This document shows positions 57,501 through 64,000 of a stretch of 64,000 nt of DNA, one piece after another. The notes beneath the pieces were generated by a model. The model saw only the letters and a list, made by a program, of their open reading frames with translations, did not search any database and had not been told where the DNA came from. Each line of letters starts with the position of its first letter. Within the stretch, counting starts at the first letter, position 1. The position numbers and the translations under genes were made by a program. This stretch comes from Azonexus sp. (GTDB lineage: Bacteria > Pseudomonadota > Gammaproteobacteria > Burkholderiales > Rhodocyclaceae), in contig JAUYSK010000024.1 of assembly GCA_030696345.1 (NCBI GenBank), forward strand, positions 62,001 through 126,000, written 5' to 3'.

Positions 57501-58526
57501 GAGAAGATTCACGCCAGACTCGCCGAACCGTACCAACTCGATGTCACCGCAGATGGCAATGCGCCGAGCAGCCGAATCCATCACTCCACCACGAGTATCG
57601 GCATCTCGCTGTTCAAGGGGCATGCCATTTCGGCTGACGAACTGGTCAAACGTGCCGACACGGCCATGTATCAGGCCAAGGGCAGTGGTCGCAACACCCT
57701 GCGCTTCTTTGACCCCGAAATGCAGGCTGCCGTGCAAGCCAGGGCAGCCCTTGAACTCGATTTGCGCAAGGCAATCAGCGAGCAGCAATTTCTCCTGCAC
57801 TTTCAGGCACAGATGGACTCAGGCAATCGCGTGCTCGGGGCCGAGGTACTGGTTCGCTGGCTGCATCCGGAACGCGGCCTGATTTCGCCGGCTGCATTCA
57901 TCCCTCTGGCCGAAGAAACCGGGCTAATCCTGCAGTTGGGCCACTGGGTCATGGAAACTGCCTGCATTCAACTTGCCGCCTGGGCGACCCAGCCAGACAC
58001 GGCGCATCTGACGCTGGCCGTGAATGTCAGCGCCAAGCAATTCAGCCTGCAGAATTTTGTCGAACAGGTCGTGACGCTGCTTGAGCGCACTGGCGCCAGG
58101 CCGGAAAAACTCAAACTGGAGCTAACCGAAAGCCTGCTGCTGGATAACGCTGAAGACATCATCACCAAAATGAACACGCTGAAAGCTCTCGGCGTGCTCT
58201 TCTCACTGGATGACTTCGGCACGGGCTATTCATCGCTCTCGTACCTGAAACGCCTGCCGCTCGATCAACTGAAAATCGACCAGTCCTTCGTCCGCGACAT
58301 CCTCACCGACGCAAACGATGCTGCGATTGCCCAGACGGTGGTAGCCTTGGGCAAGAGCCTGGGCCTGGAAGTCATCGCCGAAGGTGTTGAGACCGACCAG
58401 CAGCGGGAAATTCTGGCCAGCCTCGGCTGCCTCTCCTATCAGGGATATTTCTTCAGCCGCCCGATTCCGCTGGCTGATTTCGAGAAATACAACGAGAAGA
58501 ACCAGCCGTCGGGCAATTTATCGTAG
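54525..58526 (+). CDS. Bacteriophytochrome with PAS-PAS-PAS-GGDEF-EAL output
   Basis: 1333 residues, cytosolic. Photosensory core: PAS with biliverdin-binding Cys16 (LKRCENEPIQFIGAIQSHG), GAF (about 148-310) with PASDIP (200-205), PIHLEYLRNLGV and CHH (281-283), and PHY with WAG (445-447) and the PRHSF tongue motif (464-468). Three PAS domains follow (about 514-630, 636-755, 762-880). GGDEF is intact (966-970) with an inhibitory RxxD site at Arg957-Asp960. The EAL domain has EVL (1107-1109), LELTES, DDFGTGYSSLSYLKRLP and VIAEGVET, so both c-di-GMP synthesis and breakdown look possible. No heme oxygenase gene for biliverdin is in the window. No clear ribosome binding site precedes the ATG. Confidence 0.94.
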   Translation: MLIEKSTALAEALKRCENEPIQFIGAIQSHGVLLAIDQRSMVQGASSNLFDLLGIAASGALNQPASQILGQDAWTSISALPASRQPLPIALSLLCGESRVFCQAQVHQANELLVVEIEIPSQRHQHVHLINFDSMDSMLSGLLADAASIDTYAGIIADQVQNLTGFDRVMVYQFDRQWNGKIIAESLNEGIASYLGNHFPASDIPPPARELYTQNLVRILVDRDAPAVPLHHSPKLSIDLSFSVLRSMAPIHLEYLRNLGVRASLTVSLMQNGRLWGLIACHHESPRQLSFKLRQAMELVAKTVATQLSAIAFVESSRFYAMVRDLLPRLVGLMQDAPGESILALDLQQEVLALVRANGAVIATGPLTASIGICPGPEQLQPLLEWLRPQLLTGKIFTSNALATDYPPAASFSEIASGLLAISLDEHAEQLLLWFREEVVRSIPWAGEAVKYLVEDAQGPKLEPRHSFERWVEMQRGESPPWSEPEVDAARMLSLTLAELFARQQLKIAEDSRRLAASVYENSSEAMLVADADNVILNVNPAFTVLTGFSAEEAVGKTPAILKSGKHDPAFYQAMWASLLESGTWSGEIWNRRKSGELLPEWLTINSITDESGAVHRWVALFTDITERKQAEAALHDSEVRFRSVFEKANTGMAIADPEGVLLDANDSLAEVLGYSRQEMIGMNIADFTHPDDLAVEIGYLTDLEIGLRDDYRIEKRYLTRTGDILWVDLMVTVIRDDQKRAINLIGLSVDITDRKRTEADLRIAATAFQSQEGIMITDADNVILRVNRAFTTITGYTSDEAVGQTPSLLGSGRHDAKFFATMRSSIEGTGSWQGEIWNRRKNGEVFPQWLSITAVKGLDNLVTHYVGTFTDITERKAAADKIEHLAFYDHLTQLPNRRLMLDRLGQAFNNGARRKRHGALMLIDLDNFKTLNDTLGHAVGDLLLLETASRLLASVRNGDTVARLGGDEFVVILEDLDEDDQHAALQAKTVAEKIHARLAEPYQLDVTADGNAPSSRIHHSTTSIGISLFKGHAISADELVKRADTAMYQAKGSGRNTLRFFDPEMQAAVQARAALELDLRKAISEQQFLLHFQAQMDSGNRVLGAEVLVRWLHPERGLISPAAFIPLAEETGLILQLGHWVMETACIQLAAWATQPDTAHLTLAVNVSAKQFSLQNFVEQVVTLLERTGARPEKLKLELTESLLLDNAEDIITKMNTLKALGVLFSLDDFGTGYSSLSYLKRLPLDQLKIDQSFVRDILTDANDAAIAQTVVALGKSLGLEVIAEGVETDQQREILASLGCLSYQGYFFSRPIPLADFEKYNEKNQPSGNLS

Positions 58527-58538
58527 ATAGAATTGCCC
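58511..58538. other. Hairpin over the end of the phytochrome gene
   Basis: GGGCAATT and AATTGCCC form a perfect eight-base inverted repeat with a 12-base loop that contains the stop codon. There is no U-run, so its role as terminator is doubtful. Confidence 0.35.
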
Positions 58539-58547
58539 GACCGACAA

Positions 58548-58560
58548 TGCTGCGGTCAAC
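58548..58560 (+). repeat. Dispersed uptake-signal-like word, copy 7
   Basis: Exact TGCTGCGGTCAAC, extended by GCC, then CCC, four A, GGC, five A and TC (to 58580). It fills the 52-base convergent gap between the phytochrome and acyl-CoA ligase genes. The layout matches copies 2 and 3. Confidence 0.85.
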
Positions 58561-58578
58561 GCCCCCAAAAGGCAAAAA

Positions 58579-60237
58579 TCAAATACACAGCGCCGCCGGG
58601 TCGGCCCGCATCAGCCGTTTGTTCATCTTGCCAACGCTGGTCTTGACCAGCGTCTTGACGAAACTGACTTGCAACAGCACGCCATAACGGGAAATGCCGG
58701 CCGCTTCGATGGCATGCGCTGCATAGTTGCGCAAGGCATGCTCAGTTACCTTGCCGACGAACTCCTCCTTGAGCAGCACCAGCGCCAGTGGCCGCTCGCC
58801 CCATTTGTCATCGGGCACACCGATCACGGCCACTTCATGCACCGCCTCATGCTTGGCGATGATGTCTTCCAGTTGCAGCGAGGAGGTCCATTCGCCACCA
58901 GTCTTGATGACGTCCTTGATACGGTCGGTAACTTTCAGGTAACCGGCCGGGTTGATGTTGCCGATATCGGCGGTATGCAGATAGCCGCCCAGCCATAGCG
59001 ACTCGGAGGCTTCCGGCGCGCTGACATAACCCTGGGTCAGCCACGGCGCCCGCACGACCACTTCACCGGTGGCCTTGCCGTCATGGACAACGTCAACCAT
59101 GTCCGGATCAACAATCCGCATATCGACCAGCGGCAGTGGCCTACCGGTCTTGGCGCGGATCACCGCTTGCTCCTCGACAGAGCGTTTGAGATCGACGCTG
59201 TCGAGATGGGCCAGGCTGAGCACCGGGCAGGTTTCCGACATGCCGTAGCCGGTAAACAGATCCATCCCCCGCTTCTGGGCGGAAATCGCCATGGCCTCCG
59301 GCATTGCCGCGCCACCGATGAGGATTTTCAGGCCAGTGAAATCCGTGGTCTTGGCATGTGGATGGCTGAGAATCATGTGCAGGATGGTCGGCACACAGTG
59401 CGAGAAGGTCACGCCTTCCGTGCTGATCAGCCGACAGATCACCTCCGGCTGGTAACGCCCGGGGTAAACCTGCTTGACCCCCATCATCGTCGCCAGATAC
59501 GGGAAACCCCAGGCATGGACATGGAACATCGGCGTCATCGGCATATAGACGTCTTCCCGATGAATATGCCCCTGTGCATTGGCGCCACCGAGCGCTGCGG
59601 CACAACCCAGCGTATGCAGCACGAGCTGGCGATGGCTGAAATAAACGCCTTTCGGGTTGCCGGTCGTACCTGTCGTGTAGAAAGTCGTGGCCTGGGCGTT
59701 TTCGTCGAAATCCGGAAAATCGAACGTAGCCGAAGCATCGGCCAGCATCGCCTCGTACTCGGCCGCCATGGCGACCGGTGCTACCGGCATCTCGGGCTCA
59801 TCGGAGAAGAGCACGAATGTCTTCACCGTTTCCAGCCCGGGGGCGATCTGCGCCAGAATCGGGAAAAACTCGCTATTGACCAGCAGGACATCGGCCCTGG
59901 CGTGATTCAGGGTATAGAGAATCTGTTCCGGGCTGAGTCGCACATTCACCGTTTGCAGGATCGCCCCCATCATCGGCACGGCGAAGAAACATTCGAGATA
60001 GCGATGACTGTCCCAATCCATCATCGCCACCGTCTGCCCGGACTCGACACCCAACCCGGCCAGACCGTTGGCTAGCCGCCCGATACGCTCGTTCAGGGTC
60101 CGATAGTTGTAGCGCAGCTTGCCCTGATAGGTAATTTCCTGCTCGGGCGCGATGGCCAGCGGCGTCAGCAGCAATTGTTTGATCAGCAGCGGATATTGGT
60201 AGGCTGCGGCAGTGAAATGGATAAGTTTGATCGGCAT
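58579..60237 (-). CDS. Fatty acyl-CoA ligase (ANL superfamily)
   Basis: 552 residues. Activates a carboxylic acid with ATP and CoA. The phosphate loop is YTTGTTGNPKGVYFSH; other signatures are TPMFHVHAWGFPY, the GYGMSETCPV aromatic-Gly stretch, GYLHTADIGNINPAGYLKVTDR and the C-terminal lysine region (VGKMNKR). The substrate is likely medium- to long-chain fatty acids or an aryl acid; this subgroup includes the DmdB-like enzymes, so the chain length is uncertain. It is monocistronic and divergent from the FccB-like gene (177-base gap). Typical N-terminal start. Confidence 0.9.
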   Translation of the reverse strand: MPIKLIHFTAAAYQYPLLIKQLLLTPLAIAPEQEITYQGKLRYNYRTLNERIGRLANGLAGLGVESGQTVAMMDWDSHRYLECFFAVPMMGAILQTVNVRLSPEQILYTLNHARADVLLVNSEFFPILAQIAPGLETVKTFVLFSDEPEMPVAPVAMAAEYEAMLADASATFDFPDFDENAQATTFYTTGTTGNPKGVYFSHRQLVLHTLGCAAALGGANAQGHIHREDVYMPMTPMFHVHAWGFPYLATMMGVKQVYPGRYQPEVICRLISTEGVTFSHCVPTILHMILSHPHAKTTDFTGLKILIGGAAMPEAMAISAQKRGMDLFTGYGMSETCPVLSLAHLDSVDLKRSVEEQAVIRAKTGRPLPLVDMRIVDPDMVDVVHDGKATGEVVVRAPWLTQGYVSAPEASESLWLGGYLHTADIGNINPAGYLKVTDRIKDVIKTGGEWTSSLQLEDIIAKHEAVHEVAVIGVPDDKWGERPLALVLLKEEFVGKVTEHALRNYAAHAIEAAGISRYGVLLQVSFVKTLVKTSVGKMNKRLMRADPAALCI

Positions 60238-60325
60238 GCTTTTCTCCCTGAGCTAACGGTATTTTTGGTCATGACTCAAGATGCAAATTCTACTCGTCGG
60301 CAGGCGCTTGGCATTACTCGGCACC

Positions 60326-60359
60326 GCCGGAAAGGCAATCAAAATCACCGCTTTCCGGC
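60326..60359. promoter_or_regulatory. Inverted repeat in the acyl-CoA ligase/FccB-like divergent gap
   Basis: GCCGGAAAG and CTTTCCGGC are a perfect nine-base inverted repeat with a 16-base spacer, in the 177-base divergent gap 60238-60414. It may be an operator for either gene or an RNA hairpin. The rest of the gap shows no gene and no strong promoter. Confidence 0.4.
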
Positions 60360-60414
60360 CGCAGAATTGCGCTTGATCATTTCCCCTAGCCCGAAGCCGC
60401 CTTAAGCTGGGCCC

Positions 60415-61668
60415 ATGCTCTTCACCCGCCGTCAGTTCCTGCTCGCCGCCAGTTGCACAATCTGTGCACCGGCCATCCATGCCACGCCGTCGCGCCCCAA
60501 AGTGATCGTCGTTGGTGGCGGCTGGGGCGGCCTGATTGCGGCTCGCCAACTGGCCGCCCGCTGCGATGTCTTGTTGATCGAGCGCAACGCGGGCTTCGTC
60601 TCACTGGCCCTGAGCAACCGCTGGCTGGCCGGTCTCGACGACGGTCGTCGACTGCGCCAGGATTACCGCGCTGCCGCCGAATCGCTCGGTTATCGCTTCG
60701 TCCAGGCCGAGGTACAAGGCATCGAGAGGGAGCGGCGCCAGGTCGTCACCTCAGCCGGGGCTCTTCCCTACGACTGGCTGGTGGTTTCCGCTGGCATTTC
60801 CGAAGACGACAACGCCCTGTTCGGCGAAGATCGAACCGCCGCAGCCAAGACTCGCCAGTTGTTTCCTAGCGCCTATACCGCCGGCAGCGATCCTGATCTC
60901 CTGAAGCGCAAACTGGCCGAATTTTCTGGGGGCGAGTTCCTGATGACCGTGCCGCCCGCCCCCTACCGCTGCCCACCAGCGCCGTACGAACGGGCGGTGA
61001 TCATTGCCCAGTCAATCAAGTCACGCCGACTACCGGCCCGACTCACGCTGGTCGACCCGAATGCACCGTGGCCGGGCTATCAACGGGTATTCAGTGAATT
61101 TTTCCGTGATCAGGTGAATTACCTGCCCAATACCCGCCTGCGCCAACTCGACCCAGCCCGCCGTGTGGCTACGCTGGACATCGACGAAATCCGCTTCAAC
61201 GAGGCAATCATCATGCCGCCGCAGACGGCGGCCACGCTCTGCCGCCAGGCCGGGCTGACCGGCCGGGATAGCGTGTGGGCTGCGGTGGACCCGAGAAATT
61301 TCGCCTTTTCCGGGGATGACCGGATATTCGTCATCGGTGACAGCGTCGGCGCCGTGTCGCCCCTCTTTGGGCATTATCCAAAAACCGGACAAATGGCGAG
61401 CCGGATGGGCCAGATCGTCGCCACCGAGATCATCGGTCGCCTGGATGGCAAGCCGCCAGATCCGGCGCTACCAGAAAGCACCTGTTTCGCGTACCTTAAC
61501 CTGGACCCGCCCCAGGTCACCCGCATCGAAACCCGCTATCGGAAACGTGGCGATGGTGCCCTCGTCCAAAGCATCAGCCAAAACCGGGAGAACAATCCGC
61601 AGGGCGAGGACGACGTCTGGCTGAATGCGCGGCACAGCGAGCTCTTCGGCCCGGCGGCACGGCTCTGA
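60415..61668 (+). CDS. FccB-like FAD-dependent oxidoreductase with Tat signal
   Basis: 417 residues. A twin-arginine signal is visible (TRRQFLLAAS, 4-13). The FAD loop is VIVVGGGWGGLIAARQL, and the second dinucleotide region ends in IFVIGDSVG. The architecture is that of the flavoprotein subunit of flavocytochrome c sulfide dehydrogenase (PYRCPPAPYERA contains the first redox cysteine). The usual second cysteine, in a WCPVD-type stretch before NF-FS, is replaced: here VWAAVDPRNFAFS. No cytochrome subunit gene is adjacent. Sulfide oxidation is therefore doubtful; it could act on another substrate or be a NDH-2-like periplasmic enzyme. Confidence 0.8.
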   Translation: MLFTRRQFLLAASCTICAPAIHATPSRPKVIVVGGGWGGLIAARQLAARCDVLLIERNAGFVSLALSNRWLAGLDDGRRLRQDYRAAAESLGYRFVQAEVQGIERERRQVVTSAGALPYDWLVVSAGISEDDNALFGEDRTAAAKTRQLFPSAYTAGSDPDLLKRKLAEFSGGEFLMTVPPAPYRCPPAPYERAVIIAQSIKSRRLPARLTLVDPNAPWPGYQRVFSEFFRDQVNYLPNTRLRQLDPARRVATLDIDEIRFNEAIIMPPQTAATLCRQAGLTGRDSVWAAVDPRNFAFSGDDRIFVIGDSVGAVSPLFGHYPKTGQMASRMGQIVATEIIGRLDGKPPDPALPESTCFAYLNLDPPQVTRIETRYRKRGDGALVQSISQNRENNPQGEDDVWLNARHSELFGPAARL

Positions 61669-61674
61669 AAGGGT

Positions 61675-62169
61675 TTAATGCCGGGCGTAAGTAGAGGTAT
61701 CGCCGTTGGGCTTGACCAGCAGCGTGTCGTACAACTCGCGCCGAACCCGGCCTTGGCCGGTATCGCCATCTAGTACCGTGCAAGCGGTATCACAGGTCGG
61801 GCTGGAGAACTCCCGGCCGGGCGCTCCCAGCGGCAGACCGGGCACGGCCAGTCCTCGTGCCGGGCGCTTTTCGCGCAACAATTCCTTGATGTCATCCGCT
61901 GGCACATGACCCTCGACAAAATAGCCAGCCACCGCAGCGCTCGGTTCAGCTTCGAGATGTTTCGGCACTTTCAGACGCCGTTTGACCGCCGCCATGTCAT
62001 CGTCTGCCTTCACGACCACGGTAAATCCGTTCTTTCGCAGATGTTCGGCATAATCGATGCAGGCCAGGCAGACGGTCGGTGTGAAGAGGATCACCGGCGG
62101 CAGGTTATCGTCGGCGCCGGCAAGCCCGGCGACCAGGGCCAGAGGCAGCAGCCAAACCCGTTTCAGCAT
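61675..62169 (-). CDS. DUF411-type secreted protein, cysteine-poor variant
   Basis: 164 residues, signal peptide 1-19 (LAGADDN). The DUF411 pattern is visible in AGYFVEGHVPADDIKELLRE and RGLAVPGLPLGAPGREF. The usual N-terminal metal motif is TPTVCLACIDY, with two cysteines, but the central CHTA-type motif is EPSA here, so one expected ligand is missing. An extra C-terminal part has CDTAC and may form its own site. It overlaps the preceding ankyrin gene by seven bases and ends six bases from the convergent FccB-like gene. DUF411 proteins are often near copper genes; no such gene is here. Confidence 0.75.
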   Translation of the reverse strand: MLKRVWLLPLALVAGLAGADDNLPPVILFTPTVCLACIDYAEHLRKNGFTVVVKADDDMAAVKRRLKVPKHLEAEPSAAVAGYFVEGHVPADDIKELLREKRPARGLAVPGLPLGAPGREFSSPTCDTACTVLDGDTGQGRVRRELYDTLLVKPNGDTSTYARH

Positions 62170-62639
62170 GGCTTACCCGCCTTACAGCCTTTGAGCAGCC
62201 ACAGCGAAATTACCCCGGCAGCCTCATCAGCCTTGACCTTGCGGGCCATCGCCGTCGCATCGCGTCCCTGATTATTCTTGATCAGCGGATCGGCGCCAGC
62301 TTCTAGCAACTCGCGAACATAGAGCGAGCGGCTGGCATAGGCCGCCATGTGGATTGGCGTCGAGCCGTCGGCATCACGGGCGTTCGGGTCGGCCCCGGCA
62401 GCCAGCAAGGCTGTCATGGCGCTGCGATCCGGGTTCATCGCGGCCAGATGCAAAGGGGTGGAGCCGAGCGCCGTTCGAACATCACGCTGCGTCGGACTGG
62501 TCTTGAGCAACTGCGTAATCTCGCTGCCGCTGCCGTCTTTGGCCATATGCAGGATCAGTGGCTCGGTTGGCACGCTCTGCGCCATTGCAGATGAGACCAA
62601 CACAAAGAACGCGGCAAGTGATGAAAATATCGGGGGCAT
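62163..62639 (-). CDS. Secreted ankyrin-repeat protein
   Basis: 158 residues with a Sec signal peptide (1-20, SSAMA then QSV). Three ankyrin units are visible, including GSTPLHLAAMNPDRSAMTAL, then GSTPIHMAAYASRSLYVREL and a degenerate third. Two cysteines are at the C-terminus (GCKAGKPC), possibly a disulfide. It is translated in overlap with the DUF411 gene, so the two products probably act together in the periplasm. In other bacteria similar ankyrin proteins (AnkB-type) are linked to catalase or to protein stability. The role here is unknown. Confidence 0.83.
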   Translation of the reverse strand: MPPIFSSLAAFFVLVSSAMAQSVPTEPLILHMAKDGSGSEITQLLKTSPTQRDVRTALGSTPLHLAAMNPDRSAMTALLAAGADPNARDADGSTPIHMAAYASRSLYVRELLEAGADPLIKNNQGRDATAMARKVKADEAAGVISLWLLKGCKAGKPC

Positions 62640-62702
62640 GGAATTCTCCTGATGGGTCGCCCCATTATCCGGAGTTCTTCTTCAGCCGCCTGAACCTTGG
62701 TC

Positions 62703-62726
62703 AAAAAATCGGAATTTCGAATCCGA
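62703..62726 (-). terminator. Intrinsic terminator after mshN
   Basis: On the minus strand TCGGA and TCCGA form a five-base stem with an eight-base loop, then six T. It lies 11 bases after the mshN stop. The stem is short, but the position and U-run make it plausible. Confidence 0.6.
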
Positions 62727-62737
62727 CCCGATTGGCT

Positions 62738-63784
62738 TTAGCGCAAATGCTGCTCGGCGACAGCGGCCAATTCGGCCGAGAGTGTTGCCGTCGCCAGCGC
62801 CCGGCGCAGCGCTTCCTTGCCATCGGCGCTTCTTCCATCTGCCTCCAGTGCCAGGCCGAGGCCAAGCCACCAGCGACCTTCCCTGGGCGAAAGCCGGGTT
62901 GCCCGCAGATAGTGGGCGGCAGCTTTTTGATGTGCGCCCAGCCGGGATTTGAGATGCCCCTGAAAGCCGGCGTAATCAGCGCTGGCTTCGGCATAGGCCT
63001 GCGAGCGCCCCAGCGTTGCGTCGGCGGCTGCAACATCACCCTGTTCGAGTTGCAGGCGGGCCAGCGACATCGCCCAGCCCGTCTGGGCCGGCTGAATCTC
63101 CAGGCCTTCCTGGAGAATCGTCATGGCTTCTTCAAGCTTGCGCTGGTCAAGCAACTGGCGCAGCAAAGCCTGACGAACCTGCACATGCGCCGGATCATGC
63201 TTCAGCGCTGCCCGAAGCGCTTCCATCGCTTCGGCGTTACGCCCGGCCGCCATGGCATTTTCAGCCTTGCGGTACTCGGCATCAGCCCGATCCCTGGGAG
63301 TCGCTAGCACTATGCTCTTTTCGATTTTGACCGGGCCACTGTAGACCTGCGGCGTCGGCTTCGCGACCTCGGCAGCAGCCAAAGGCGCCGGGAATACCGG
63401 ATCAGGCACCGGCAGCACTGGAGCAACAGGTGTCGGCAGCGCGGCCAAATCCTGCGCGAGTCGCAGATTTTCTGAAATTTGCTCTACAGGGGCGTTGACC
63501 GCAGCACTTGGTTGCGGCTCGACTGGCGGTGGTATCGGCGCAACGACTACCGGCCCCGGAACTTCCTGAAGACCGAGCAGGGGCAACAATCGCCCATTCG
63601 TCTGCAGCCAGATTCCCCCAAGACTCACCAGCGCGAAACCGACCAGCAAAATGATCCGGAACCAATGGCCCCTATCTTGAGCAGAGGCCGGAAGACAACG
63701 AATCTCCCGTTGCAGGTTCTGTCTCGCCAGATCATCGGGGCGCTTGGCCTCGAGATTGCGCAGCATTTCGTTGATCAGGCTCAT
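62738..63784 (-). CDS. mshN: MSHA pilus biogenesis protein MshN (TPR)
   Basis: 348 residues from MSLINEMLRNLEAKR, the N-terminal motif typical of MshN; a longer frame into mshM is rejected. A single membrane helix (about 42-60) follows the cytoplasmic segment. Next comes a Pro/Val-rich periplasmic linker (about 70-165), then TPR repeats to the end. MshN is a part of the inner-membrane assembly platform of MSHA-type IV pili. It lies one base after the mshM stop. It contains an exact copy of the dispersed word (63494-63506) in the linker. Confidence 0.85.
   Translation of the reverse strand: MSLINEMLRNLEAKRPDDLARQNLQREIRCLPASAQDRGHWFRIILLVGFALVSLGGIWLQTNGRLLPLLGLQEVPGPVVVAPIPPPVEPQPSAAVNAPVEQISENLRLAQDLAALPTPVAPVLPVPDPVFPAPLAAAEVAKPTPQVYSGPVKIEKSIVLATPRDRADAEYRKAENAMAAGRNAEAMEALRAALKHDPAHVQVRQALLRQLLDQRKLEEAMTILQEGLEIQPAQTGWAMSLARLQLEQGDVAAADATLGRSQAYAEASADYAGFQGHLKSRLGAHQKAAAHYLRATRLSPREGRWWLGLGLALEADGRSADGKEALRRALATATLSAELAAVAEQHLR
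63494..63506 (-). repeat. Dispersed uptake-signal-like word, copy 8
   Basis: Exact TGCTGCGGTCAAC on the minus strand, extended by GCC (down to 63491), then CCTGTAGAGC and AAATTT. Inside mshN, on the coding strand, it encodes Ala-Ala-Val-Asn-Ala in the flexible linker, where sequence constraint is low. Confidence 0.78.
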
Positions 63785-63785
63785 C

Positions 63786-64000
63786 TCACCACCAGCCGGC
63801 AGAGCCGGCCCCTTCGGTATCGGCGGCGGCTTGCCGGACATGCTGAGCGCGAACGCTGTGCTTGCCCTCGCCATAAACGGCGAGCAGGGATTTATGGGCC
63901 AGAATATTCAACAAACGTGGCGTGCCGCGACTGGCGCGATGCAGGCTGCGCACGGCACGTTCCTCGAACACGCCTTCGCCGCGATAGCCGGCAACCCGCA
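63786..64000 (-). CDS. mshM: MSHA biogenesis ATPase MshM, C-terminal part
   Basis: The last 71 codons of a longer gene cut by the right edge. The visible part has the ExeA/MshM AAA-type C-terminus: GYRGEGVFEERAVRSLHRAS, then RGTPRLLNILAHKSLL and the end HVRQAAADTEGAGSAGWW. MshM is a membrane-associated ATPase of the MSHA pilus cluster. The adjacent mshN supports this. Catalytic motifs lie outside the window. Confidence 0.8.
   Translation of the reverse strand, partial: RVAGYRGEGVFEERAVRSLHRASRGTPRLLNILAHKSLLAVYGEGKHSVRAQHVRQAAADTEGAGSAGWW

Noticed and set aside
59083..60075. 330-codon open frame antisense to the acyl-CoA ligase
   Set aside because: Shadow of a clear ANL-family gene; rich in His, Arg and Gln with no domain pattern.
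61279..61290. GCTGCGGTGGAC in the FccB-like gene as a repeat copy
   Set aside because: Lacks the first base and has a mismatch; coding explains it, though it falls at the lost cysteine.

Overview
The window is a gene-dense, moderately GC-rich stretch of bacterial chromosome with no insertion sequence, prophage, integron or CRISPR array that I can see. Gene content, gene order (nuoA-N next to tRNA-Leu, secG, tpiA, glmM, folP, ftsH, rlmE; nadK/hrcA/hemH; grpE-dnaK-dnaJ) and protein sequence style point to a betaproteobacterium, most likely Rhodocyclales of the Dechloromonas/Azonexus type. This placement is inference from reading, not from a search.

Layout. Positions 1-13069 (minus strand) carry the respiratory complex I operon nuoABCDEFGHIJKLMN; nuoN is cut by the window start. 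The block continues upstream with tRNA-Leu(GAG), secG, tpiA, glmM, folP, ftsH and rlmE (to 19276). yhbY is divergent. A minus-strand block (19671-29013) holds a DUF4149 membrane protein, greA, carB, carA, a soluble hybrid histidine kinase, dapB and bamE. Then come fur and a GDT1-type transporter (plus), recN and nadK (minus), and hrcA, hemH, a zinc-ribbon thioredoxin, a calcium-loop protein and a chemoreceptor with a c-type heme motif (plus). A Ser/Thr kinase fused to a cyclic-nucleotide-binding domain lies between this block and the heat-shock operon. grpE-dnaK-(secreted unknown)-dnaJ follows a good sigma-32 promoter. A periplasmic binding protein, cysS, and an envelope operon (TPR protein, L,D-transpeptidase, two cyclophilins, lpxH, recQ, yjdF-like) come next. 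The right end has a bacteriophytochrome-GGDEF-EAL protein, an acyl-CoA ligase, a Tat-exported FccB-like flavoprotein, a DUF411 protein, an ankyrin protein, and mshN plus the end of mshM (MSHA-type IV pilus).

The most unusual signal is not a gene. A 13-base word, TGCTGCGGTCRAC, occurs seven times exactly and once with a single mismatch, in both orientations, where chance predicts far fewer than one. Most copies are followed by one or two phased A-tracts about 16-31 bases from the start of the core. They cluster at the ends of convergent genes and at terminators, but also lie inside coding sequence. This architecture (a TGCGGT-containing core plus phased A/T tracts) is strikingly like the DNA uptake signal sequence of Pasteurellaceae. 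I propose a candidate DNA-uptake-type or other chromosome-wide signal in this lineage.
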